Assembly: GCA_017553035.1 (NCBI GenBank)
Contig: JAFZNE010000034.1
Location: 1 to 64,000, forward strand
DNA from: Lachnospiraceae bacterium
GTDB lineage: Bacteria; Bacillota; Clostridia; Lachnospirales; Lachnospiraceae
DNA length: 64,000 bases
Direction of reading: 5' to 3'
The notes under the pieces were generated by a model. The model searched no databases, was not told the DNA's origin, and saw only the letters and a list, made by a program, of their open reading frames with translations. Both the position numbers and the translations under genes were made by a program. Shown in pieces: positions 43,065 through 51,508 of this stretch (its first letter is position 1; each line of letters begins with the position of its first letter).

Positions 43065-43538
43065 CTACGGCGTGGATTCCACATCTTCAACGGTAGTTTC
43101 GGCTTCGATCGATTTTGAATAATCCGTGATGATATCCAAAACCTCATTGTATGACATCGATGTGTTCAAAATGTAGGTACCGGGCATTACATCGAAGCCC
43201 GATGTCTCCGGATCGTCATCCTTCTTGCCCAGTTCCATGAGCTTGAGCTTGACGAAAAATGAATATTTGTCGACTATGACCTTGGCATCCTTCAGCTTGC
43301 TTGCAATGTTCATGGTCGATTCGCCCTTCATGATCGTCACCTTGACGTCTCGTCCGGGAGGGGCTTCGACCGCAACATCCCCGAATATCTGATAGGAAAA
43401 ATCATAGGAATAGTTCGCAAGCTTCTTTATGCCGTACACGACTCCGAAGTAAAACAGTATGGCGATCCCGACTGTCAGTATCAGCGCAGACATGTTCAGC
43501 ATCATTCTTGCCAATTTCGATGATCTTCGCGAACTCAT
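43065..43538 (-). CDS. short MltG-like protein lacking the catalytic domain
   Basis: 157 residues. One membrane helix (about 14-36), then the MltG/YceG N-terminal subdomain: VTIMKGESTMNIASKLKDA and MPGTYILNTSMSYNEVLDII. It stops before the catalytic domain with its glutamate. Its site between rnj and trmR matches yrrL (mltG) in front of yrrM in Bacillus, so it is the orthologous position reduced to the LysM-like part. Possibly a binding or regulatory remnant rather than a transglycosylase. Confidence 0.75.
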   Translation of the reverse strand: MSSRRSSKLARMMLNMSALILTVGIAILFYFGVVYGIKKLANYSYDFSYQIFGDVAVEAPPGRDVKVTIMKGESTMNIASKLKDAKVIVDKYSFFVKLKLMELGKKDDDPETSGFDVMPGTYILNTSMSYNEVLDIITDYSKSIEAETTVEDVESTP

Positions 43539-43541
43539 AGA

Positions 43542-45236
43542 TCAGACCTCCATAACTATCGGCAGGATAACCGGATTACGCTTCATCTTCTTCCACAGAT
43601 GGTCGCTGAGCGAATCCCTTATCCTGTTCTTCAGCTTAACCCTGTCGGTAATATTACGATAGAAGCAATCGTCTATTGTCTCATTTACGACGTCGGTAAG
43701 CTCGTTTATAAGTTCCTCTGCCTCCTTCATGTAAACGAATCCGCGCGAGATGATATCGGGTCCCGAAATGATCTCTCCGCTTGCCTGATCAAACGCAATA
43801 GCTACAATGATCAGACCGTTCTCCGAAAGGAGCTGTCTGTCGTGGAGCACGACATTACCTACATCGCCAACTCCGAGTCCGTCCACGAGGATTCCGCCCG
43901 TAGTAACCTTGTCGGTTATCGCGGCTCTTTCCGAAGACAGTGAAAGCACATCTCCGGCGGACAGGATAAATGTATTTTCTTTTGGCACGCCCATAGTGAT
44001 GGCAAGATCCCTGTGTGCGGCAAGATGTCTGTATTCGCCGTGTACAGGAATGGCATATTTGGGCTTGGTCAGAGTATAGATCAGTTTGATTTCTTCAGCA
44101 CAGGCATGGCCCGAAACATGGGTATCCTGGTAGATCACCCTCGCGCCTTTCATGGTCAGTTCGTTGATCACCCTGGAAATGTTCTTTTCATTGCCCGGGA
44201 TCGTCGAAGAACTGAAAATAACGACATCGTTGGGCGAAATGCTGACTTTCTTGTGAATATTGGCAGCGATCCTCGAGAGCGCCGCCATTGCCTCACCCTG
44301 GCTTCCGGTCGTGATCAGGACTATCTGTTCCTCGGGATAGTTCTTCATATTTTCGATCGGGATCAGAGTATTCTCGGCTGCTTTAATATATCCAAGTTCC
44401 TTGGCTGCGGTGATGACGTTGATCATGCTGCGTCCCTCAACGGCAACCTTACGCCCGAATTTCTCTGCCGAATTGATGACCTGCTGGATGCGGTCCACAT
44501 TGGATGAGAAGGTTGCAACTATGATCCTGCTCATCGTATTTTCGGCAAATATCGTATCAAATGTCTTTCCGACTGTCCTTTCCGACATCGTGAAGCCGGG
44601 CCTCATAACGTTGGTGGAATCACACAAGAGCGCGAGTACGCCTTTTTTCCCGTATTCCGCAAAACGGCACAGATCGATCGTTTCTCCGTAAACAGGTGTG
44701 TAATCGACCTTGAAGTCGCCCGTATGTATGATCGTGCCGGCAGGCGAATTGATCGCAAGTGCTGCGGAATCCGCTATACTGTGATTTGTACGGATGAACT
44801 CTACCCTGAAATCACCCAGATTGACGCTCTGTCCGCAGCTGATCTCTTTGAGTTTGGCTTTTCTCGGAACCGGATGTTCCTTGATCTTATTTTCTATAAG
44901 AGCGATCGTAAGCTTGGTAGCATAGACATTCGCGGGAATGTCATTCAAAATATAGGGAAGCGCACCTATATGATCCTCATGTCCGTGAGTGATCACATAA
45001 CCGCGGACCTTCTGTGCATTCTCCTTCAGGTATGTGATATCGGGAATGACCAGGTCGATCCCGAGCATATCATCTTCCGGAAATGCGATACCGCAATCCA
45101 CCACTATGATCGTTTCGCCGTATTCAAACGCGGTCATGTTCATACCTATCTGTTCAAGACCACCCAACGGTATGACCTTTACGACCGGACTTTCGAATGT
45201 CCCGTCATCAAATAAAAATTTCTTTTTGTTTCCCAT
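43542..45236 (-). CDS. rnj: ribonuclease J
   Basis: 564 residues. Metallo-beta-lactamase and beta-CASP fold: HGHEDHIGALPY (zinc ligands), IHTGDFKVD and the beta-CASP SGHACAEEIKLI, HGEYRHLAAHRDLA. RNase J acts as 5'-3' exonuclease and endonuclease in RNA decay and maturation. C-terminal domain intact. Second half of the operon after DUF1292. Confidence 0.95.
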   Translation of the reverse strand: MGNKKKFLFDDGTFESPVVKVIPLGGLEQIGMNMTAFEYGETIIVVDCGIAFPEDDMLGIDLVIPDITYLKENAQKVRGYVITHGHEDHIGALPYILNDIPANVYATKLTIALIENKIKEHPVPRKAKLKEISCGQSVNLGDFRVEFIRTNHSIADSAALAINSPAGTIIHTGDFKVDYTPVYGETIDLCRFAEYGKKGVLALLCDSTNVMRPGFTMSERTVGKTFDTIFAENTMSRIIVATFSSNVDRIQQVINSAEKFGRKVAVEGRSMINVITAAKELGYIKAAENTLIPIENMKNYPEEQIVLITTGSQGEAMAALSRIAANIHKKVSISPNDVVIFSSSTIPGNEKNISRVINELTMKGARVIYQDTHVSGHACAEEIKLIYTLTKPKYAIPVHGEYRHLAAHRDLAITMGVPKENTFILSAGDVLSLSSERAAITDKVTTGGILVDGLGVGDVGNVVLHDRQLLSENGLIIVAIAFDQASGEIISGPDIISRGFVYMKEAEELINELTDVVNETIDDCFYRNITDRVKLKNRIRDSLSDHLWKKMKRNPVILPIVMEV

Positions 45237-45259
45237 TACCTAATTTCTGTATCTTCCTT

Positions 45260-45544
45260 TCAATCCTCGTCGTCGCTGACGAGCTCTATCTCACCTTCAA
45301 GTAATTCTTCAAAAATAGGAGCTACGGCATCAAGCTCCTTCTCATCTTCCACTATGCTGTAAGTCAGTTCTTCTTCGCTCTCGCCGCCCTGTTTGAGGAT
45401 GTAAGCCACTGTCTCGTCATCCTCGCTCTCCTCGGCAAGTACATAAATATTGCCGCCGAATTCGGTCTTTTCGAGAACGATCAGTTCGATCGTCTCTCCT
45501 AATTCGCCTTTAAGACTGATAGTACGGTTATCTTTATTGGCCAT
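45260..45544 (-). CDS. DUF1292 protein (YrzB-like)
   Basis: 94 residues from ATG 45544, 11 bases after GGAGG; a longer reading into upstream ruvX sequence is not supported. Acidic protein: [20 protein letters not shown] then [17 protein letters not shown]. Classic third gene after ireB and ruvX. Function unknown. Overlaps the ruvX 3' end by 11 bases. Confidence 0.88.
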   Translation of the reverse strand: MANKDNRTISLKGELGETIELIVLEKTEFGGNIYVLAEESEDDETVAYILKQGGESEEELTYSIVEDEKELDAVAPIFEELLEGEIELVSDDED

Positions 45545-45980
45545 CAGATGGTAAACCTCCGTTGTAGATGCTGTCAAGGTAGTTCTGAAGAATGATAGCG
45601 GCTGCGATCTTGTCAACCACTTCGGCTTTCTTCTCGTATCCGAGACCGGCTTCGTCAAGGATCCTGTGGGCTTCGACCGTGGTAAGCCTTTCATCCCACA
45701 TGATAACTTCCAGACCGGTCCTGCGCTCAAGCCCTTCGGCAAATTCCCTGCATGCTTCGGCTCTTTCGCGGACATCTCCAGAAAGAGTGAGCGGAAGGCC
45801 AACAACGATCCTTCCGACATTGTTGGCAGCGATCAGCTCTTCTATCCGGGCATACGTCTGCCTCAGCTTGGTAGCATGCTTGCGCCGTATAGTTTCAACA
45901 GGCTGTGCGGTAAGCAGCAGTTCATCGCTCAGGGCCACTCCGCAGGTCACCGTGCCGAAATCCAGTCCCATTACACGCAT
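45534..45980 (-). CDS. ruvX: YqgF/RuvX resolvase-like protein
   Basis: 148 residues, RNase H-like fold. [19 protein letters not shown] carries the first catalytic aspartate, [10 protein letters not shown] and [10 protein letters not shown] the further acidic and arginine sites. Role reported in pre-16S rRNA end processing, formerly viewed as a Holliday junction resolvase. Part of ireB-ruvX-DUF1292. Confidence 0.93.
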   Translation of the reverse strand: MRVMGLDFGTVTCGVALSDELLLTAQPVETIRRKHATKLRQTYARIEELIAANNVGRIVVGLPLTLSGDVRERAEACREFAEGLERRTGLEVIMWDERLTTVEAHRILDEAGLGYEKKAEVVDKIAAAIILQNYLDSIYNGGLPSDGQ

Positions 45981-45995
45981 GTTCCGGTCCTCCGG

Positions 45996-46265
45996 TTAAT
46001 CAACCGCCTTAAAGTTATTGGCGATATAGTCTTTTAAAAGCTCCTCAATGATCTCGTCGCGTTCAACCCTCATGATCTGGCTGCGGGCACCGTTATGGCT
46101 TGTGATATAGGTCGGATCGCCGGACATGATATATCCTACGATCTGGTTGACCGGATTGTAGCCTTTCTCGGTAAGAGCAAGATATACACTGTCGATAGTA
46201 TTTTTAACGATAGTGTTCTCTTCCTTCTGAACTTTGAAATATTGAGTGTTTGAAGAATTGTCCAT
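45996..46265 (-). CDS. ireB: IreB family phosphoprotein
   Basis: 89 residues. KNTIDSVYLALTEKGYNPVN, QIVGYIMSGDPTYITSHNGA and RDEIIEELLKDY are the family pattern. In Enterococcus IreB is phosphorylated by the IreK kinase and dampens cephalosporin tolerance. First gene of the operon with its own promoter. Confidence 0.93.
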   Translation of the reverse strand: MDNSSNTQYFKVQKEENTIVKNTIDSVYLALTEKGYNPVNQIVGYIMSGDPTYITSHNGARSQIMRVERDEIIEELLKDYIANNFKAVD

Positions 46266-46300
46266 AAGTTAATACCTCCGTTTCGTAACCTCATCATATG

Positions 46301-46329
46301 ATTATAAACCGAAAAACTAAGTTTTTCAA
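46301..46329 (-). promoter_or_regulatory. promoter of the ireB operon
   Basis: Minus strand TTGAAA, 17-bp spacer, perfect TATAAT (plus strand 46301-46306), about 35 bases from the ATG. Confidence 0.75.
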
Positions 46330-46366
46330 GCTTTTCACCAAATAAATAATTAATTGAAAAAGCAGG

Positions 46367-47722
46367 TCAGACTATATCTGCGGGTATTCCCGTAAGCACG
46401 CCCCGATCGATGATCCCGGTCACCAGACAGTCGACAAATACGTTCTGGGGACAGTCCCGGTTGTCCAGTGCTACCCTGACATATCTCTCGGTAAGCCCCG
46501 TCATGTACTTTTTCCCGTCATAGACTTCTTCCTGTTCGGTAAGGATCCTTACCTTTTTCCCAACGAAGCCCGAGACATAGTTTATGTGGTTGGCTTCATC
46601 GATGCGGCTGAGCATTTCACTGCGCCGGGTCTTGATCTCCTCATCGACCTGCCCCGGCATTTTGTCGGCAAATGTTCCCTTACGTCTTGAGTATTTAAAA
46701 ATGTGAATCTTGGCGAACCCTATCTTCTTCGCAAATTCCATCGTTTCGTTGAATTCTTCTTCCGTTTCCCCGGGGAACCCGACGATGATGTCGGTATTGA
46801 TAGAAGGAAGTTCATATGCTTTTCGTAGCAGGTTGCAGGCATTTTCATAATCCTCGGCGGTATAATGCCTGTTCATCCGCTTCAGAACGGTATCGGACCC
46901 GCTCTGCAGTGAAAGATGGAAATGCGGGCATACCTTGGGATTGTCGGCAATATGTGCCACAAAACCGTCGGTAATGATCCTGGGCTCGAGCGAACCGAGT
47001 CTGATGCGCTCTATCCCGTCAATCTTCGATACTTCGTCGATAAGATCGAGAAGGGGCACCGCATCGGGATCGGATGTTAGGTCGGTCCCGTACGAACTCA
47101 GGTGGATACCTGTGAGCACGACCTCCCTGTATCCCTTATCACGCAGGTTTACAGCTTCTTCGATAATGCTTCCGGTATCACGCGATCTGACCCTTCCGCG
47201 TACATAAGGGATGATGCAGTAAGTACAGAACTGATTGCATCCGTCGGTAACCTTGATGAATGCTCTTGTCCGCTCATGGCAGAAGTCTTCCTTCTCTCCA
47301 CTCCCGTATGCCGGTGCCGTGTCGCAGGCGGGTTTGGGATCCTTCTTCAGCAGCGCTTCCGCCACAAGTTCGGTAATGATGTCTTTTTTATCGTTTCCCG
47401 CCAGAACATCCGCATCGCCGCTTTCAACCACTTTCTCGCGTACAGCCTGCGCATAGCACCCTGCAGCCACTATCACCGCGTTCGGGCTTAGTTTTCTGGC
47501 TTTATGGAGCATCTGCCTTGATTTCCTGTCCGCAATATTTGTGACCGAACAGGTATTGATCACGACAGCATCGGCATTTCCGTCTTCAAACGGAACGATC
47601 ACCGCCCCGAGCTTCTCAAACCGCTCGCGGAACACTTCTGTCTCATAGGCATTCACCTTGCATCCGAGGCTCAGGAAGCTGATCCTCTTATCTTTCAAAA
47701 TCTGGTTTTCAATATTTTCCAC
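46367..47722 (-). CDS. mtaB: tRNA t6A37 methylthiotransferase
   Basis: 451 residues. UPF0004 domain with VINTCSVTNIADRKS, radical SAM motif DGCNQFCTYCIIPY (CxxxCxxC), SLQSGSDTVLKRMNR and a C-terminal TRAM segment. Adds methylthio to t6A at tRNA position 37. In Bacillus the gene (yqeV) follows rsmE; here thiI, nifS and an HPr-like gene lie between. Confidence 0.93.
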   Translation of the reverse strand: MENIENQILKDKRISFLSLGCKVNAYETEVFRERFEKLGAVIVPFEDGNADAVVINTCSVTNIADRKSRQMLHKARKLSPNAVIVAAGCYAQAVREKVVESGDADVLAGNDKKDIITELVAEALLKKDPKPACDTAPAYGSGEKEDFCHERTRAFIKVTDGCNQFCTYCIIPYVRGRVRSRDTGSIIEEAVNLRDKGYREVVLTGIHLSSYGTDLTSDPDAVPLLDLIDEVSKIDGIERIRLGSLEPRIITDGFVAHIADNPKVCPHFHLSLQSGSDTVLKRMNRHYTAEDYENACNLLRKAYELPSINTDIIVGFPGETEEEFNETMEFAKKIGFAKIHIFKYSRRKGTFADKMPGQVDEEIKTRRSEMLSRIDEANHINYVSGFVGKKVRILTEQEEVYDGKKYMTGLTERYVRVALDNRDCPQNVFVDCLVTGIIDRGVLTGIPADIV

Positions 47723-47739
47723 AAATACTCACCGTTATC

Positions 47740-47758
47740 TTTGTGCATTATGCACAAA
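47740..47758. promoter_or_regulatory. 19-bp palindrome between mtaB and the HPr-like gene
   Basis: TTTGTGCAT-T-ATGCACAAA, perfect 9-bp arms around one base, 18 bp before the mtaB ATG. Operator-like; no T-tract. Confidence 0.5.
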
Positions 47759-47841
47759 ATATTCAGAATTTTATGACTATAAAGCGCCCATATTCATCCC
47801 AAAACGCAGAATTTCCGAAAAAAGTTTATAAACTCTGTATA

Positions 47842-47870
47842 TTGACTATTTTCACTAAACCGTATAAGAT
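47842..47870 (+). promoter_or_regulatory. promoter of the HPr-like gene
   Basis: TTGACT, 17-bp spacer, TAAGAT (47865-47870). Confidence 0.65.
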
Positions 47871-47913
47871 AGCATTGTAGCAAAAAACTGAAATTCGAAA
47901 GGAGAAATTTAGG

Positions 47914-48144
47914 ATGAAAACAGTTAAAATCAGTTTAAATTCGATCGATGCAGTTAAATCATTTGTTAATACCGTAACAAAGTATGATTCGGACTTTGAT
48001 CTTGTATCAGGAAGATATGTTATCGACGCTAAGTCGATCATGGGTATCTTCAGTCTTGATCTTTCCAAGCCTATTGATCTGAACATCCATACAGAAGAGA
48101 ACCTTGACGGTATCCTTGATGCCCTCAAGCCTTATCTTATCTGA
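47914..48144 (+). CDS. HPr-like protein lacking the phosphoacceptor histidine
   Basis: 76 residues, HPr fold by length and by the region AKSIMGIFSLDLSKPIDLNI with the Ser46-like serine. The active His15 site of HPr (GLHARPA) is replaced by SIDAVKS, so PTS phosphotransfer is not expected. May act as a regulatory partner like Crh. GAAAGGAG ribosome site, own promoter and terminator. Confidence 0.82.
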   Translation: MKTVKISLNSIDAVKSFVNTVTKYDSDFDLVSGRYVIDAKSIMGIFSLDLSKPIDLNIHTEENLDGILDALKPYLI

Positions 48145-48158
48145 TATCGGTTGAATTT

Positions 48159-48185
48159 AACCCCCGCGATGCGGGGGTTTTTTTT
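48159..48185 (+). terminator. intrinsic terminator of the HPr-like gene
   Basis: AACCCCCGC / GCGGGGGTT with a 3-base loop and a run of T residues. Confidence 0.95.
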
Positions 48186-48236
48186 ATTTCGAAAATCATC
48201 CTGTAAGATGAAACCATTATCTTCTTTTATACGGTA

Positions 48237-49421
48237 TCATTCCGCTATATCTATGATCTCCACTGTGCTGATCGCCTGCTCGACCAGCTCTTCAATGACT
48301 CCCTCGAGCTTCTTTTCAGACCTTTCGATAACATCGATCCTGGGTTTGGTCTTCGGATGCTTGGCAACAAATATCGTGCAGCAGTCCTCGTAAGGCTCGA
48401 TCGACGTTTCGTATGTGTTGATCTTCATTGCGATATCAACGATATCCTGCTTGTCAAATGCGATCAACGGCCTGTAAACGGGCATCGTACATACGGCATT
48501 GGTCGCCGCAAGTCCCTGCATGGTCTGTGATGCCACCTGTCCGATGCTCTCACCGGTAACAAGGCCGAGCGACCTGCATTCTCCGGCAAAATGTTCCGCG
48601 ATCCTCATCATATATCGTCTCATGATGATCGTCAGTTCCTCACGGGGGCATTTATCGATAATAGCAAGCTGAACGTCCGTAAAATTGACCACATGCAGCC
48701 GGATCGGTCCTGTATAGACGCTGATCAGCTTTGCAAGATCAACGACCTTCTGTTTTGCGCGTTCGCTGGTATATGGAGGTGCATGGAAATAAACGGCATC
48801 AATGTATACACCTCTTTTTGCGACCATATATCCCGCAACCGGGCTGTCGATACCGCCGGAGAGCAGCAGCATCGCTTTTCCGTTGGCGCCTACCGGCATG
48901 CCTCCGGGGCCCTGGATCGTATCGCAGAATACGTAAGCCTTATTTCTGATCTCCACCTGAAGTTTCACCTGCGGTTCATGTACATCTACCTTCAGGTGTG
49001 GAAATCTCTGCAGAAGGTAATCTCCCATCCCGGAGCATATCTCGGGAGTTTCGATCGGATACTTCTTATCGGAACGTCTCGCAAATACTTTGAAAGTAAA
49101 GCTTTCTCCGGCAAATCTTTCTTCCACGAAGTCGCCGGTGTGTTTTGTAAGACTCTCCCACGATGCATCTTCGATCACGATGGCGGGACATATCGCCCAT
49201 ACGCCGAATACGGTTTTGATCGCATCTATCGTCTCGTCATAATCGTACTCTTCGGGACACTCTACCAGTACCCTTCCCTGTTCTCTAATACAGGAAAACC
49301 CTTCGGAAATCTTCTTCAGTTTCCTGCGGATCCTGTCGCACAATGCGTCTTCAAATACGTAACGGTTCTGGCCTTTTATACCTATTTCTGCGTACTTTAT
49401 CAGCAGCGCTCTGTATTTCAT
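48237..49421 (-). CDS. thiI: tRNA 4-thiouridine synthase
   Basis: 394 residues. N-terminal ferredoxin-like and THUMP domains (1-165), PP-loop LLSGGIDSPVAGYM near 185, GLVTGESIGQVASQTMQ. No C-terminal rhodanese domain, as is usual in Firmicutes, so persulfide must come from a dedicated desulfurase. Lies 17 bases after nifS. Also feeds thiazole synthesis. Confidence 0.95.
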   Translation of the reverse strand: MKYRALLIKYAEIGIKGQNRYVFEDALCDRIRRKLKKISEGFSCIREQGRVLVECPEEYDYDETIDAIKTVFGVWAICPAIVIEDASWESLTKHTGDFVEERFAGESFTFKVFARRSDKKYPIETPEICSGMGDYLLQRFPHLKVDVHEPQVKLQVEIRNKAYVFCDTIQGPGGMPVGANGKAMLLLSGGIDSPVAGYMVAKRGVYIDAVYFHAPPYTSERAKQKVVDLAKLISVYTGPIRLHVVNFTDVQLAIIDKCPREELTIIMRRYMMRIAEHFAGECRSLGLVTGESIGQVASQTMQGLAATNAVCTMPVYRPLIAFDKQDIVDIAMKINTYETSIEPYEDCCTIFVAKHPKTKPRIDVIERSEKKLEGVIEELVEQAISTVEIIDIAE

Positions 49422-49438
49422 ATTATTTCCTCACTACA

Positions 49439-50599
49439 TTATTTTCTTGAAAACCGGCCGTATACCGGAACCAGTTCTTTCAAAGTCTCTATTCCGTAAT
49501 CGATCTCCTCGGCGGTGTTGTTCCCGCAGAAGCTGAACCTGATCGTTGAATCCAGAAGTTTTTCCGGAACACCTATGGCTTTCAATGTTCCGCTGATCCC
49601 CGGATGGTTGGATGAACATGCCGATCCCGAACTTACATAAATGCCTCTCTCTTCAAGCGCATGTAGGAGCACTTCCGCTTTGATCCCGTCGAAACTCACG
49701 CTCAGGATATGGGGCGCCGTCTTATGTATGTCCTCCCCGACCGCATTTACATGTGCCTGAGGGATCCGGGCAAGGCCGTCGATCATCCTCTGCTTCAGTT
49801 CATACATATGAGCTGTTCTTGTATCGAGATCTTCGTATATTTTGCCTGCGGCAATTCCCAGACCTGCTATAGCGGGAACATTCTCCGTTCCCGATCTTCT
49901 GTCCTTCTGCTGCCCGCCTCCGAATATCAAAGGCCTCAGTCTCACTCCGTCGGCAACATACAGAAATCCGCTTCCTTTCGGCCCATGGAGCTTGTGTCCG
50001 CTGACGCTCATCAGGTCTATGCCTTCTTTTTTCGGATTGATCCTGTATTTGCCGTATGCCTGTATGGCATCCGTGTGAAATATGATATGAGGGTTTTTCT
50101 GCTTAACCGCACGCGATAATCCGGCAATATCCTGTACTGCGCCGGTTTCGTTATTAACATACATTATCGAGACAAGTATCGTATCATCACGGACCATCTC
50201 TGAGAGCCGTTCCGGATCGATATGCCCCAAATTGTCCACAGGAACGAATTCCACTTCAAAGCCGAATTCTTCAAGCCCGAGCAGCGGATTGTAGACTGCG
50301 GGGTGTTCAAATGCGGAGGCAATGATATGCTTTCCCCTGCGTTTGTTGACAAAAGCGGATCCCGCGAGGGCCATATTGTTGGACTCTGTGCCCCCGGAGG
50401 TGAAAACGATCTCCTTCGGCGCCGCATGAAGCGTAGAAGCTATTGTGGCTGCGGCATCCCTGATATATTTCTCCGCATCAAAACCTTTGATATGTTTCGA
50501 CGAAGGATTGCCGTAATCCTCAAGCATCACGCGGTTCATTATCTCCGCGGCTTCATTGCATACCCGCGTAGTTGCTGCGTTATCAAAATAACATTCCAT
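49439..50599 (-). CDS. nifS: cysteine desulfurase
   Basis: 386 residues, PLP enzyme. DNAATTR near the start, FTSGGTESNNMAL, HTDAIQAYGK, SGHKLHGPKGSGFLY with the PLP lysine, and SGSACSSNHPG with the catalytic cysteine. Supplies sulfur from cysteine to ThiI, its downstream neighbour. Confidence 0.95.
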   Translation of the reverse strand: MECYFDNAATTRVCNEAAEIMNRVMLEDYGNPSSKHIKGFDAEKYIRDAAATIASTLHAAPKEIVFTSGGTESNNMALAGSAFVNKRRGKHIIASAFEHPAVYNPLLGLEEFGFEVEFVPVDNLGHIDPERLSEMVRDDTILVSIMYVNNETGAVQDIAGLSRAVKQKNPHIIFHTDAIQAYGKYRINPKKEGIDLMSVSGHKLHGPKGSGFLYVADGVRLRPLIFGGGQQKDRRSGTENVPAIAGLGIAAGKIYEDLDTRTAHMYELKQRMIDGLARIPQAHVNAVGEDIHKTAPHILSVSFDGIKAEVLLHALEERGIYVSSGSACSSNHPGISGTLKAIGVPEKLLDSTIRFSFCGNNTAEEIDYGIETLKELVPVYGRFSRK

Positions 50600-50653
50600 T
50601 TGTTAAAAAAACCTTCCTGATCCTTACTTTCCCAATGGGAATGCAGCTGCTGT

Positions 50654-51403
50654 TTAATCAAGCTCAAATCCGATAATGGCAAGCGCCGCAAGTCCCGCGG
50701 TCTCGGTACGAAGTATCCTGCGGCCGAGGCTTATCGCCTTGCACCCGGAATCGATCGCCTTTTCAGCTTCTTCCGGCTCAAATCCGCCTTCGGGACCGAT
50801 GAATACACCGATACTCTTTTTTCCCCTGAGCGATCTGATAATATTTCGGGCTTCTTCCATTCCGGCATCCGAATTGTCGGCATTCTCATATGGTATGAGG
50901 CTGCATTCGAGTTCCGAAGCCATCTTGAGCGCCGTCTCAAAACTAACGGTCTCGTGTACTTCGGGAATTATCCCTCGCCCCGACTGTTCCGCCGCGCTCT
51001 TGGCAATGCTCTGCCAGCGCTCGAGCTTTCTTGCTCCCTTTTCATCCGAACCGGTCTTGACTATCACTCTTTTGGTCATTACCGGCACGATAAGTTTTAC
51101 TCCAAGCTCTACGGATTTCTGTATGATAAGCTCCATCTTGTCTTTCTTGGGGAGCCCCTGAAACAGCACGATCCCGGCTGACGGTTCCGCGGCCGAGCCG
51201 CAGCTTTTCACAATGTCGGCAATAAGCTTCCTGCCCTCATTGCACCGGATCCTGCAATAATGATCCATTCCCTCGCCGTCGCAGATTATCAGCTCCTCGC
51301 CGTCCTTCATCCTCAGGACATTGCGTATATGATTGACATCCGGACCGTCGAGAACGATATGATCCTCAAGAATATTGGATCTTTCCGTATAAAAATGATA
51401 CAT
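50654..51403 (-). CDS. rsmE: 16S rRNA (uracil1498-N3)-methyltransferase
   Basis: 249 residues. SPOUT fold with PUA-like N-terminus; C-terminal knot GVFIGPEGGFEPEEAEKA and SLGRRILRTETAGLAAL. Usual partner of prmA. Follows prmA by 105 bases, which hold a duplicated 37-bp unit. Confidence 0.95.
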   Translation of the reverse strand: MYHFYTERSNILEDHIVLDGPDVNHIRNVLRMKDGEELIICDGEGMDHYCRIRCNEGRKLIADIVKSCGSAAEPSAGIVLFQGLPKKDKMELIIQKSVELGVKLIVPVMTKRVIVKTGSDEKGARKLERWQSIAKSAAEQSGRGIIPEVHETVSFETALKMASELECSLIPYENADNSDAGMEEARNIIRSLRGKKSIGVFIGPEGGFEPEEAEKAIDSGCKAISLGRRILRTETAGLAALAIIGFELD

Positions 51404-51427
51404 TTACTCTATACTCCAAATATATCC

Positions 51428-51499
51428 GCTATTTTCCCGGCTGTTTCCATTTACTGCTTCTTAAGCAGATTTCCGACTGTTGTTTCCTTCACATTGCTT
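51428..51499 (-). repeat. about 37-bp x2 degenerate duplication after prmA
   Basis: Plus strand CGGCTGTTTCCATTTACTGCTT in the first copy (51428-51459) and CGACTGTTGTTTCCTTCACATTGCTT in the second (51465-51499), both preceded by ATTTTCC or ATTTCC. Lies between the prmA stop and the rsmE start. Confidence 0.65.
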
Positions 51500-51508
51500 G
51501 ACGGGCTG

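Noticed and set aside
45260..45820. 186-codon version of the DUF1292 gene
   Set aside because: The extra N-terminal part is out of frame in ruvX; the ATG at 45544 has a proper ribosome site and gives the family length.
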